In this document: piece by piece, positions 26,892 to 34,803 of the stretch | Layout of the letters: each line of letters opens with the position of its first letter | Numbering within the stretch: the stretch's first letter is position 1 | Assembly (NCBI RefSeq): GCF_900112005.1 | Contig: NZ_FOKK01000009.1 | Location: 1-41,643, forward strand | Direction of reading: 5' to 3' | Source: Algoriphagus aquimarinus | GTDB lineage: Bacteria; Bacteroidota; Bacteroidia; Cytophagales; Cyclobacteriaceae | Length of the DNA stretch: 41,643 nucleotides | Position numbers and translations under genes: made by a program | The notes under the pieces: generated by a model | Told to the model about the DNA's origin: nothing | Databases searched by the model: none | Seen by the model: only the letters and a program-made list of their open reading frames with translations

Positions 26892-29144
26892 TTATTGTAA
26901 TTTTATTTCAACTTTAAAAAATGCACCTTCTTCAGAATAGATAGCTTTTAAATCACCACCATTTCTATCAATAGCTTCTCCCGAAATTGCTAATCCTAGT
27001 CCAGTACCACCACCAGTCTTATTGCTAAACTCTGGATCGAAAATAACTTCGCTTTCTATTAAGTGCTTTTCAATTCCAGGACCATTGTCTCTATATTCTA
27101 TAATTAATAGATCATCATTTTCATCTTCGTAAACTTTGAAAGAAATTTTCCTTAGCCTATCTGTAACATTTTGAAACCAATACAAGCTATTATCTACAAG
27201 ATTTGTAAAAACAATGTAAAAGTCTTCTTTCCATCCAAAAGCTGTTAAGTTAATATCGCAGTCAATGTTCAATTCTATATTTTGCGAATTGAGTTCCGAT
27301 AAGAAGACATCCTTAACATTTTCAATAACCTGACTAATATTAAAATCCTTCTTATTGGTTCTCTTTTTTGCTGATAACGGATCAAGCTTTCCAAAAAGCT
27401 TGATAAATATTTGACCTTGCTCACCTATCACCGAAAGCCTATTCAAAACTTTATCTAATAATTCCTGACTAAATTCGCTTCCTAATTCAGTGCTCCATTC
27501 TTGGATTAATGGAATTTGGTTTTTAAAATATCCTAAAGGCTTTCTTCCTTCATGAAGTACAACATTTACAATTTTCCCAACAGTTGCCTGACCCTGATAT
27601 AAAGCTATTACTTGTTCTAATTCATCAGCAATTTTATTATTTTTCTTTTCTTTATCAGAAATTAATTTATTTATATTCTCTCGCTTAGACTTCTCTACCC
27701 CAAGTGCGTCAAGTTCTTTATCAATATTCTCTTGTAAGTCTTTAAAATTATATAATACTTTAATTCTTTGGTTTATATCTCGATTATTCCTACCTAAACC
27801 TACACTTTGACGGTATGCAAATCTTCTATTTTCTAATTCTTTAAGAACATTTTTTGCTATTTGCATTAATCCTGCATACTGAGCATTCTCTTTTAATCCA
27901 TCACGAGCACTTTTTTCAATTAAGCCAGATTCATCCTCCGACACTATATGAATAAATCCAATTACCTGATCACTACCTACTTTAAGAGATGGATTTTGAA
28001 CTCTTTGATTATCTAATTCTAACCAATCAAAACCTGCATCGCCCAATGGCCGGATTCTAAATCCATTTCGATAAACACCTATCCCATTAAACTTATCTAG
28101 AATGATTCTAGCCTCTCTTCGACCCACATATTGTCCTGTAGCCGGATCTTTAAGACCCCTTTCAATTAATCCATCAATTGAGCTAGCATCTCTATCAAAT
28201 ACTCTAAAATCCAATTTTACATTGCCACAATAAGCTCCGCTACCTATAGAGTCCTCCGAATCAATATTTAATAAAACCTTGAAATCATTTAGATCTTCTA
28301 CAGGTGAATTCTTAATTCTTTTATTTTCAAATTTGAGTGAAGCCACTCCTTTATCGTTAACACTTCCAGAAATTCTGTAATCAAAAAAATCAAACAAAGG
28401 ATAAGGCTCTATAATTTCTGAATAATTGGAATAGCCTTCACCAAAAGGAAAGTCACCAATTTCTAATTGAATTTCAAAATCATCTTTTTTTTCTGCCAAT
28501 GAATCATCATCATCTTTTGGGGGTATTAATTTTTTCAGTTCAAATTTTAAGTTTTGAATTTGTTTAGTTGTCCATTCATTTAAATGACTTTCATCTCCTA
28601 AAATAACTATTTCAGTCCCACTCGCTTTCGCTGTTTTAAAATTTTCTATAAGGACATCAACATCACTTAAGTATTTTGCTTTCTCAAAATGATCCCAAAT
28701 CAAATATAAAGTTGTAAGATCACCAGTTTGATCAATGGTCTGCAAAACCATATCATCACCAATCATTGATGCAGAATATCTTCCAATACCCTTCTTACCT
28801 TGCATTATCCTTCCATTTGGGCTTATTCCTCTATTCAACTTATCATCTGTAGAGGGCACCATCCATTTATCTGTGACGGTTTCAAAAGACATACCGTGCC
28901 CTTCATCTTGTATTTTAATTTTTATTCCATTTTCTATTTTTGCTTTTCCATTTATTTCAACCTCTTTTTTAAATGGTAATAGGGAAACCTTACAAGTTGG
29001 AGAATCAGCGTCGTATGCATTCTTCACCAATTCTACAATTGCAGCATATTTATCTTTAATTAAATCTCGACCAATTGTGATAATATGTCTCCCAGCAGGT
29101 CTTATTTGGTAAACACCATCTTTAATTTTCACGTCCTCTGGCAT
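26892..29144 (-). CDS. double-GHKL ATPase: MORC/Hsp90-like N-terminus, histidine-kinase-like C-terminus
   Basis: The N-terminal GHKL module of this 750-aa protein has ELVKNAYDAD (37-46, N box), IQDEGHGM (78-85) and GKKGIGRYSA (116-125), as in Hsp90/MutL/MORC proteins. A middle domain (about 200-480) and a helical dimerisation region follow. The second module resembles a histidine kinase: H-box-like VVLHEGRKPLGYF with H near residue 531, N box VFTNLVDNSLYWF (about 645-657), DNGPGI (about 686-691) and GGGTGLGLAIS (about 711-720). No transmembrane segment is present. It overlaps the methyltransferase gene by 16 bp and precedes the REC gene by 6 bp. A cytosolic sensor kinase coupling DNA or structure recognition to phosphorelay is the likely role. 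Confidence 0.8.
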   Translation of the reverse strand: MPEDVKIKDGVYQIRPAGRHIITIGRDLIKDKYAAIVELVKNAYDADSPTCKVSLLPFKKEVEINGKAKIENGIKIKIQDEGHGMSFETVTDKWMVPSTDDKLNRGISPNGRIMQGKKGIGRYSASMIGDDMVLQTIDQTGDLTTLYLIWDHFEKAKYLSDVDVLIENFKTAKASGTEIVILGDESHLNEWTTKQIQNLKFELKKLIPPKDDDDSLAEKKDDFEIQLEIGDFPFGEGYSNYSEIIEPYPLFDFFDYRISGSVNDKGVASLKFENKRIKNSPVEDLNDFKVLLNIDSEDSIGSGAYCGNVKLDFRVFDRDASSIDGLIERGLKDPATGQYVGRREARIILDKFNGIGVYRNGFRIRPLGDAGFDWLELDNQRVQNPSLKVGSDQVIGFIHIVSEDESGLIEKSARDGLKENAQYAGLMQIAKNVLKELENRRFAYRQSVGLGRNNRDINQRIKVLYNFKDLQENIDKELDALGVEKSKRENINKLISDKEKKNNKIADELEQVIALYQGQATVGKIVNVVLHEGRKPLGYFKNQIPLIQEWSTELGSEFSQELLDKVLNRLSVIGEQGQIFIKLFGKLDPLSAKKRTNKKDFNISQVIENVKDVFLSELNSQNIELNIDCDINLTAFGWKEDFYIVFTNLVDNSLYWFQNVTDRLRKISFKVYEDENDDLLIIEYRDNGPGIEKHLIESEVIFDPEFSNKTGGGTGLGLAISGEAIDRNGGDLKAIYSEEGAFFKVEIKLQ

Positions 29145-30400
29145 AGTAATTCATTAATTAAGTTAGCGATGGAATAAGCCATCAAAGGTGGTACAGCATT
29201 ACCAATCTGCGTAAAAGCCGCTGTTCGTTGACCCCTTGTTGAGGCTCCTTCAAAGTAGAAATCATCAGGAAAGGACTGAAGCCTAGCGGCTTCCCGTACG
29301 GTGAGAGATCTATTCTGGGTGATATCAGGATGAATGTAATAATGCCCGTCTTTGGCAATATGGGCAACCACCGTCTGTGAGTATTCTAAGTCATCTGCTA
29401 CGACTTTGAATCGATCAAAAAATGATTTCCTGTTTTTGTGAGTTTGAAGCCTTGAAGGTAGATCATTGTAATTTAGTCGCTCCTGTTTGTTTTTCCACTT
29501 ATCTACTGCTATTCTGTAAATCTCCAGATCTTGATCCGTGTGCGGTCGCGCTACATGCTGTGTTACGATATCTATCCCATTTCTTATATGGCAGTTATAT
29601 AGGTATTCATCGGCTTTCTTTTCATATCGACGAAACTTCTCCACTCCCTCTCCTGCTTGTAATTCAGGTAAATCATCAAACAACCTACCCACTTGGGTTT
29701 TATTATCAGTTTTAAGATTTCCCAAATCAGGTAGATTTGGTATAGAATCCATCTTCCATCCTATAATTATAACCCTTCTCCTATTTTGTAGAACACCAAA
29801 GTCTCTGGCATTTACTGTAAAAAGTTCAATTGAATAACCTTTCTTTTTGAAAAGCTTCTCCATGTGTTTAAGGTAGATCCCTTCGCCAGCGGACTTAAGT
29901 CCGATTACATTCTCAAAAACAAACATTTTGGGCTGGTACCGCTGTAAATACTCAGCATATTGTACATAGAGGAAATTTCTGGAATCACTCTTCATGTTAT
30001 TCTCAGATCTTGCTCTGCCTACTAAAGAATACGCCTGACAAGGTGGACCGCCTATAATCAAATCTACTTCTTTAATACCATTCAGGTTTTGGTCAATCTG
30101 CTGAAAAATGGCATCATTTGTTGCCTTCCCTATGGGCGCATGAATCACGGCATCCAGAATTTCTTTTGGAATGTCACGGTATAATTCACCTCTGGTAATA
30201 TCATCCCTTAGGTATGCATGATATTTTGACTCAAAGCCATTTTCTTTCAGGTGGTAGTAGGTACTTCTAGTCCTCATGGTAAAGCATGCTGCTTCCATCA
30301 TCTCCACATGGGCAATAGGCTCGAAACCAGCTCTCTTGAAGCCTTCAGAAAGTCCGCCTGCCCCGGCAAATAAATCTATGTAATTAAGCTTATTCTTCAA
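29129..30400 (-). CDS. DNA (cytosine-5-)-methyltransferase
   Basis: The 423 aa hold the C5-MTase motifs in order: I DLFAGAGGLSEGF (9-21), IV GGPPCQAYSLVGR (117-129) with catalytic C121, VI FENV (162-165), VIII QNRRRVIIIG, IX with LTVREAARLQSFPDD, X IGNAVPP. An insert of about 60 residues between motifs I and IV is longer than in small MTases. The target sequence cannot be predicted. No nuclease gene is in the operon; instead the next gene (16-bp overlap) is the double-GHKL protein, then the REC protein. Confidence 0.93.
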   Translation of the reverse strand: MKNKLNYIDLFAGAGGLSEGFKRAGFEPIAHVEMMEAACFTMRTRSTYYHLKENGFESKYHAYLRDDITRGELYRDIPKEILDAVIHAPIGKATNDAIFQQIDQNLNGIKEVDLIIGGPPCQAYSLVGRARSENNMKSDSRNFLYVQYAEYLQRYQPKMFVFENVIGLKSAGEGIYLKHMEKLFKKKGYSIELFTVNARDFGVLQNRRRVIIIGWKMDSIPNLPDLGNLKTDNKTQVGRLFDDLPELQAGEGVEKFRRYEKKADEYLYNCHIRNGIDIVTQHVARPHTDQDLEIYRIAVDKWKNKQERLNYNDLPSRLQTHKNRKSFFDRFKVVADDLEYSQTVVAHIAKDGHYYIHPDITQNRSLTVREAARLQSFPDDFYFEGASTRGQRTAAFTQIGNAVPPLMAYSIANLINELLCQRT

Positions 30401-30741
30401 TTGAATAGTTTTGACTATAAAATTTCACTAATGCAAGAAAATTTTAAAAATGAAGGATTTACGCCTTATTTTATTCAAAATGTGGTACTTATGGGCTACA
30501 TATAAATAATCCGTCCCACTTTCCCAAATTCTTACTAAAGAAAAGGAAAAAAACTAAGGAAAACATACCCTATACAGGGTATATTTTGAGTGTCCTACTA
30601 CGAGTTCGCCAGAGCTGGAAGAAAGAATATTCCAAAAAAAAGTATTCTATCAAAGTATTGTTTAGTGAATCAGGATTTCTTAATACTTCAAATTTCCCTT
30701 TACTTCTCAGAAAATTATTTCCATTTTTGAATGTCGAAAAA
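30401..30741. other. intergenic region upstream of the methyltransferase
   Basis: No credible gene. It includes the ATACCCT/AGGGTAT palindrome at 30565-30582, and must contain the promoter of the methyltransferase operon (minus). The complementary short ORFs of about 60 codons at 30570-30771 mirror each other and look random. Confidence 0.4.
30565..30582. promoter_or_regulatory. inverted repeat upstream of the methyltransferase operon
   Basis: ATACCCT (30565-30571), ATAC, AGGGTAT (30576-30582): a perfect 7-bp inverted repeat 165 bp upstream of the methyltransferase start. It could be an operator for a controlling protein such as the HTH pair; the spacing suits a dimer. Confidence 0.35.
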
Positions 30742-30769
30742 AAATCCTCCCGGTGCAACGGGAGGATTT
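30735..30769 (-). terminator. intrinsic terminator (minus strand)
   Basis: AAATCCTCCCG (30742-30752) pairs with CGGGAGGATTT (30759-30769), loop GTGCAA. On the minus strand the stem is followed by a run of T (complement of 30737-30744). It ends the transcript carrying the 36-codon ORF. Confidence 0.85.
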
Positions 30770-30842
30770 AACAGTTCCAAACACTAGAAGTTTGGGTCGA
30801 CATCCTTTAGGATTCTAGTAATCCTGAGACTCCTTTTAAGAT

Positions 30843-30953
30843 TTACATGCAGTTTGGCCTTACCATAAGGTCAGGCTGCATGATCTCTCTCCAGGTTCGC
30901 GCAAGTTCAGCCACCAGCTGAAGCAAGGCGATGGTTAGCATTATGCTCTCCAT
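30843..30953 (-). CDS. tiny hydrophobic ORF (36 aa) in a structured transcript
   Basis: ATG at 30953, TAA at 30843. The product starts MESIMLTIALLQLVAELART and ends in a basic/polar tail (WREIMQPDLMVRPNCM). The hydrophobic N-terminus plus charged tail resembles type I toxin or small membrane peptides, but no family is recognised. The 3' part of the ORF lies in a hairpin (CATGCAG 30846-30852 / CTGCATG 30876-30882, with inner GGCCTTA/TAAGGTC). AGGATT/AATCCT follows at 30809-30825 and the terminator at 30735-30769. A TAAGTTTG -7-like box (minus, 30987-30994) could start a ~240-nt RNA. It may instead be a non-coding RNA. Confidence 0.4.
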   Translation of the reverse strand: MESIMLTIALLQLVAELARTWREIMQPDLMVRPNCM

Positions 30954-30986
30954 TTTTTTTGGTGATCAATCAACTTTTACTTATCA

Positions 30987-30994
30987 CAAACTTA
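30987..30994 (-). promoter_or_regulatory. -7-like box for the small transcript
   Basis: The minus-strand TAAGTTTG matches TAnnTTTG exactly. No TTG lies at the ideal 19-nt distance upstream (candidates are at 12 and 25 nt), so the promoter call is weak. The region 30995-31362 has no gene and should carry the promoter of the DUF2971 gene. Confidence 0.3.
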
Positions 30995-31362
30995 ATCTCT
31001 TTAATGCAAGAGTTTTGGACAAGTTTTGCGCGAGTTATGAACATTTTTCTCCCCTCAAATATCTGACCCTGCTAAACTACAGCAGTTTTAATTAAGTGTG
31101 TGTTAACATTGTTTGTTTTGTTACCTAAAGATAAAAACGATATTTCTATTGAAGGGGCGTATAAATGACTCTCTGAAAAGATGTTGCTTGAAGAATACCA
31201 GATTAGATTAGGGAAACACAGTAAAAACCAGCTTCTTTGGCTTCAAACAAAGCTTTTTTAGTCAAATTAATATGACAAAAATTGTCGATATTAAATATTA
31301 AAAATGGCGGATAGGCAAGGACATAGTTAAATGCTGTCAGCCGCTTTTCAAGCAAATACACT

Positions 31363-32211
31363 ATGATTTACCATTATACGAGTATTGATACTCTAAAACT
31401 GATTTTAGAATCCAAGAAAATCCGATTTAATAATCTCAATGCCGTTGATGATGAACTGGAGGGAGAACTATTTGTCAAAAAGAGTCTTGCCCAATTGATT
31501 TTCGTTAGCTGCTGGACAACCGATCCGAATGAAAACATTCCTTTGTGGAAAATGTATGCCAGCACAAGAGGTGTAAGAATAGGGCTTCCCGATTATCCTT
31601 GGAGAAAGGTTGACTGTAAAAAATGGGATGCTGGGGTAATTGAAGTAAGGTATGACCCTAGCGAAGAATATTTCTCTCCATTTGATATTGATGAGATATT
31701 CGGCGAAAGCCATTATATCATTCCTCCGTTTAGCCTACCTATTTCAGACAGTAATGCCAAGAAAGCATTCAGTAAAGAGGTAATCTACCTTCCTGAACGT
31801 GAACTTAAAATCAAGTATTCAGATCATTATAATGAAAAATTGACAAAACCTGGCCATGCAGGACTGATTATGAAACCTATTGATTTCGGGCTATATAAAC
31901 ACGAGCAATGGGCTTTTCAGAAAGAATTTAGGTTCGTTTTATTCATCAGCCCTATGGATAAAGAAATTAATCTCTCAGCCAAAAATTTCCACCAACCTAT
32001 GGTCAACTCTCTTATGAAATATATCCAAGCCGAATATATATCACCTATCAAGGATTTTTTTGTAAAGATTGATCCGAACTCAATAGAGAATATGGAAATC
32101 ACGCTCGGTCCTCACTGTACAGAGGAAGATATAAGGCATGTTCAATCAATGAGGCAAAAGCATGGGATAGTTGGTGATCTGTATAAAAGTGGAGTGAGAT
32201 TGAGGAGGTAA
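31363..32211 (+). CDS. DUF2971 domain protein
   Basis: The 282 aa start with the DUF2971 pattern MIYHYTSIDTLKLILESKKI and NLNAVDDELEGE, followed by FVSCWTTDPNENIPLWKMYA and GVRIGL. The family is widespread, enriched near mobile and defence genes, and of unknown biochemistry. No signal peptide is seen. It is a single gene with no partner within 290 bp. The C-terminal part (ENMEITLGPHCTEEDIRHVQ) matches the usual family ending, so the gene appears full length. Confidence 0.8.
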   Translation: MIYHYTSIDTLKLILESKKIRFNNLNAVDDELEGELFVKKSLAQLIFVSCWTTDPNENIPLWKMYASTRGVRIGLPDYPWRKVDCKKWDAGVIEVRYDPSEEYFSPFDIDEIFGESHYIIPPFSLPISDSNAKKAFSKEVIYLPERELKIKYSDHYNEKLTKPGHAGLIMKPIDFGLYKHEQWAFQKEFRFVLFISPMDKEINLSAKNFHQPMVNSLMKYIQAEYISPIKDFFVKIDPNSIENMEITLGPHCTEEDIRHVQSMRQKHGIVGDLYKSGVRLRR

Positions 32212-32503
32212 CTATAAGCAGTTTGATAACAAATATTCTCCTCTTCAAATTACTTTTTACAATCATCTGTTAGCCATAATGTCAAATTGACAGTTCATTT
32301 AACAGAAAAAAGCCAAGAATTATGCAGTTTTGGCACTAAACACTACATGGTGTAATAGTTGACCGTTCATTTTTGGTTTTTCGTATTTGAATACCTGTAT
32401 TTTGAACTTCATGACTTGATCACCTATATTTTCTCAATACAAAATTTCGAATAGCAGGACACAAAAACTCACCTGCATTGTTGAGAAGGAAAATGAATTA
32501 AAA

Positions 32504-32770
32504 ATGGCAAATTGCTATATTATCAATTATGATTTGAGAAAATCAAGAGATTATGACAGCCTTTATGCTGCTATAAGATCATACGGAACATATGCTAAAA
32601 TTCTCGAATCTTGCTGGGCTGTGGTATCTGAGAGAAGTGCAACGGAAATCAGAAATCATTTGCAAACTGTGATGGACGAGGACGATGGAATCTTCGTTGT
32701 AAAATCTGGTGGAGCAGCGGCATGGAATAATGTTATCTGTAAAAATTCTTGGCTAAAGGATAACATCTAA
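32504..32770 (+). CDS. orphan Cas2-like (SinR-type) protein
   Basis: The 88 aa have a ferredoxin-like Cas2 pattern: strand 1 CYIINYDLRKSRDYDSLYAA with the conserved Asp (D10), helix IRSYGTYAKILESCWAVVSE, then SATEIRNHLQTVMDEDDGIF and a final strand. This fits the stand-alone Cas2/'SinR' family (related to VapD-type RNases) rather than CRISPR Cas2, since no cas1 and no repeat array are nearby. It may be a small nuclease or toxin-like factor. A terminator follows directly. Confidence 0.65.
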   Translation: MANCYIINYDLRKSRDYDSLYAAIRSYGTYAKILESCWAVVSERSATEIRNHLQTVMDEDDGIFVVKSGGAAAWNNVICKNSWLKDNI

Positions 32771-32774
32771 TGTT

Positions 32775-32803
32775 AAAGGTCATCTTAGCGGATGGCCTTT
32801 TTC
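32775..32803 (+). terminator. terminator after the Cas2-like gene
   Basis: AAAGGTCATC (32775-32784), loop TTAGCG, GATGGCCTTT (32791-32800) with one G-U pair, then TTC. It lies 5 bp past the stop codon and also separates the convergent HEPN-like gene. Confidence 0.75.
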
Positions 32804-32818
32804 AATTGTTCTCGCTAA

Positions 32819-33532
32819 TTAATCTTCCCACCATTGAACAAAATCCTCCTTTCCAACCACTTTTCCGATCATCTCAATCAACCAATGGAAATCAAACAGA
32901 ACTGAATAATGAATCCGATTAGGACCTACTTCATTTATATTGATATATTCTGTGTGCAGGAATATGTTTCCAACAATTGAAGATATAAGCTTTCCTAAAT
33001 CAAGCAGAAATGCTACTTCCTCCCAAAAATCCGGTATATGGGGTACTTCATCCAAGTGCTCATTGTGGACGATGTATTTATCCCTAACAATTTTCAGATG
33101 ATCCACTTTGATTTTCACAATCTGGGACTTTAAAATAGTTTTAAAGTAGTTGAATAATTCATCCTTGGTCGATATTACCTTACTCGCAAAGGGGATTTGC
33201 ACAAGTTTTTCAAGCTTCTCAAAAGCTTCAAAGTATTCTAAGCTATATGGGAAGTGAGCATCTATTTGACCCCCCATATCAATAAGAGAATCGAGCGATC
33301 TTACCAGATAATTCTTATTTCTACTTTTGCTATCATAGATTTTTGAGAGACTGATTAGAGTCATATTCATGGCAGCTTCCTGCATGTAATTCAGTGCGCT
33401 CCTTTCAGTACTTTTTGCAGCAAGGTTAATTAAATGTGCATGCTCCCCTATCGTTCTGTAAACGAAATAGTGCCTTTCAGCCATGATCAGGTCACTGGCC
33501 AGTCCTTCTTGAAAGAATTTTTGTAAATCCAT
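32819..33532 (-). CDS. HEPN/AbiU2-like protein
   Basis: With the ATG at 33532 (MDLQKFFQEGLASDLIMAER) the protein is 237 aa; the longer frame to 33589 needs a TTG. It is mainly helical. LNYMQEAAMNMTLISLSKIYDS and the motif VRDKYIVHNEHLDEV (an R-x5-H motif as in HEPN nucleases) resemble the AbiU2-type HEPN family of abortive-infection proteins. If correct, it would cleave RNA upon activation. It lies 126 bp downstream of the HpaII-like nuclease gene on the same strand, so it may be the third gene of that RM operon. Alternative: an unrelated helical protein. Confidence 0.5.
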   Translation of the reverse strand: MDLQKFFQEGLASDLIMAERHYFVYRTIGEHAHLINLAAKSTERSALNYMQEAAMNMTLISLSKIYDSKSRNKNYLVRSLDSLIDMGGQIDAHFPYSLEYFEAFEKLEKLVQIPFASKVISTKDELFNYFKTILKSQIVKIKVDHLKIVRDKYIVHNEHLDEVPHIPDFWEEVAFLLDLGKLISSIVGNIFLHTEYININEVGPNRIHYSVLFDFHWLIEMIGKVVGKEDFVQWWED

Positions 33533-33657
33533 AGGTGAGAATTGAAGTTGGTAAAATTTGAATAGGCAAGTTAACGGCCTATCAATCAACAGATTTCAAT
33601 TCTTAAAATGAGCAGGACAACTACTGTCAAAAATAATAAATTCCTAGACCAGCTCAA

Positions 33658-34803
33658 TCACCTAAACCGAATTTGTAGGTTTATTTTAATCTTCAAAAGA
33701 TCATCTTCCCTGTAAACCCAACCGTAGTTATAGTTTTTGCCGGACGCCCTAGGTCTTCCTGGTAATTCGGCATCCTCCCCTGTTGACGGCTGCTCAAACT
33801 TTGTGTTATTCAATAAATAGTTTCTAAAAAGGTTGAAATCATAGATATGAAAGCAGACGATATCCCCATCTTTCTTAGCGATGATTACACCTCCAAAGGA
33901 ATCATATTCTCCAAGCCAAGGCTTTTCGGAAGTCATGCCCATAGCAGCTTCCGTTAAGAATCTTTTAAGTTTATACTCATATAGCTTTTGCTCACTAGCC
34001 TCGCCACCATAAAAATTCATGGGGTCAATCTCTTCTAATATTGCTAAAATTTTGGTCAAAGAGGATTCTCTAAATACCCATCTATAGTACAATGACCAAC
34101 CAATAATTTCCGGTAAATCCCCATCAATCATTTTTAGATTTTTCCATAGCTGATTGGATTGGATCTTTTCAAACTTCATCTCGCATCCCAGACGCTCTAA
34201 TTCTTGAAGACGAAAAGTAAGTTTTGACATTCTGCCTTCCGGCTTGTAGGTCCTGGTATTAAAGTCTTCTATCGTCTCTTCTAAATCATGTTCTGTTGAG
34301 AAAATAAAATTGTTGCCTACGCCAGTATTGAATAAGGTAGAATCTCCACCCAAGAGTGACTTAATGCTAAAACCAAGATCAGTTTCTTTAGCTAATCTGT
34401 GATCGTAAATTTTTAACTGAATATCAGACTTTACAGTACTGTCAGCCTTTAGTTTATTGATTTGAGAAGTTTTTAAAAAATCTTCAGCTTCTAAAATCGC
34501 AAATGAACTACCTTTGCCTTTTAGAATTCCATTATAAAGCAATTTGGAGATCTCGCTAAAATCAGAGAATGAAAACTCCCCTATTTGCTCATTCAACTGA
34601 TCATTTTTTTTATAAACTCTTACTTTCTCTTGTCTATCAAACTCAAGCTTAAATTGACTCTCACTTTTGTAAGCCTTTATAATCTCATAGACATTGCTAA
34701 AATCTTTGTCTAATTCAACATCTGACTGAAAAAGTTTACCCTCTGCCAGAAGGGTTACTAAAACGTATAATTCGCTCCACTCTCCTTTGTTTCCTTTGAG
34801 CAT
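33658..34803 (-). CDS. HpaII-family type II restriction endonuclease
   Basis: The 381 aa begin MLKGNKGEWSELYVLVTLLA, the conserved opening of HpaII-type nucleases. The nuclease core probably includes KSDIQLKI (D127) and GFSIKSLLGG (144-153, K148), a pattern of the PD-(D/E)XK kind. The C-terminal block (FNLFRNYLLNNTKFEQPSTG then RPRASGKNYNYGWVYREDD) is also family-like. HpaII itself cuts CCGG; whether this enzyme has the same specificity is not shown by the sequence. Its first base is the last base of the methyltransferase gene (1-nt overlap), the layout expected of an RM operon with the methyltransferase first. Confidence 0.75.
   Translation of the reverse strand: MLKGNKGEWSELYVLVTLLAEGKLFQSDVELDKDFSNVYEIIKAYKSESQFKLEFDRQEKVRVYKKNDQLNEQIGEFSFSDFSEISKLLYNGILKGKGSSFAILEAEDFLKTSQINKLKADSTVKSDIQLKIYDHRLAKETDLGFSIKSLLGGDSTLFNTGVGNNFIFSTEHDLEETIEDFNTRTYKPEGRMSKLTFRLQELERLGCEMKFEKIQSNQLWKNLKMIDGDLPEIIGWSLYYRWVFRESSLTKILAILEEIDPMNFYGGEASEQKLYEYKLKRFLTEAAMGMTSEKPWLGEYDSFGGVIIAKKDGDIVCFHIYDFNLFRNYLLNNTKFEQPSTGEDAELPGRPRASGKNYNYGWVYREDDLLKIKINLQIRFR

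Noticed and set aside
25773..30400. Calling the methyltransferase/GHKL/REC operon a classical type II RM system
   Set aside because: No nuclease domain could be found in either partner; the nearest nuclease (HpaII-like) has its own methyltransferase.
30570..30771. Two complementary ~61-residue ORFs
   Set aside because: They mirror each other in low-complexity AT-rich DNA and overlap the terminator; no motif.
32504..32770. A CRISPR-Cas locus around the Cas2-like gene
   Set aside because: No cas1, effector gene or regularly spaced repeat array was found in the window.
32819..33589. Longer start of the HEPN-like gene at 33589
   Set aside because: It needs a TTG codon and adds 19 residues (IDRPLTCLFKFYQLQFSP) with no family character; the ATG at 33532 gives a normal start.
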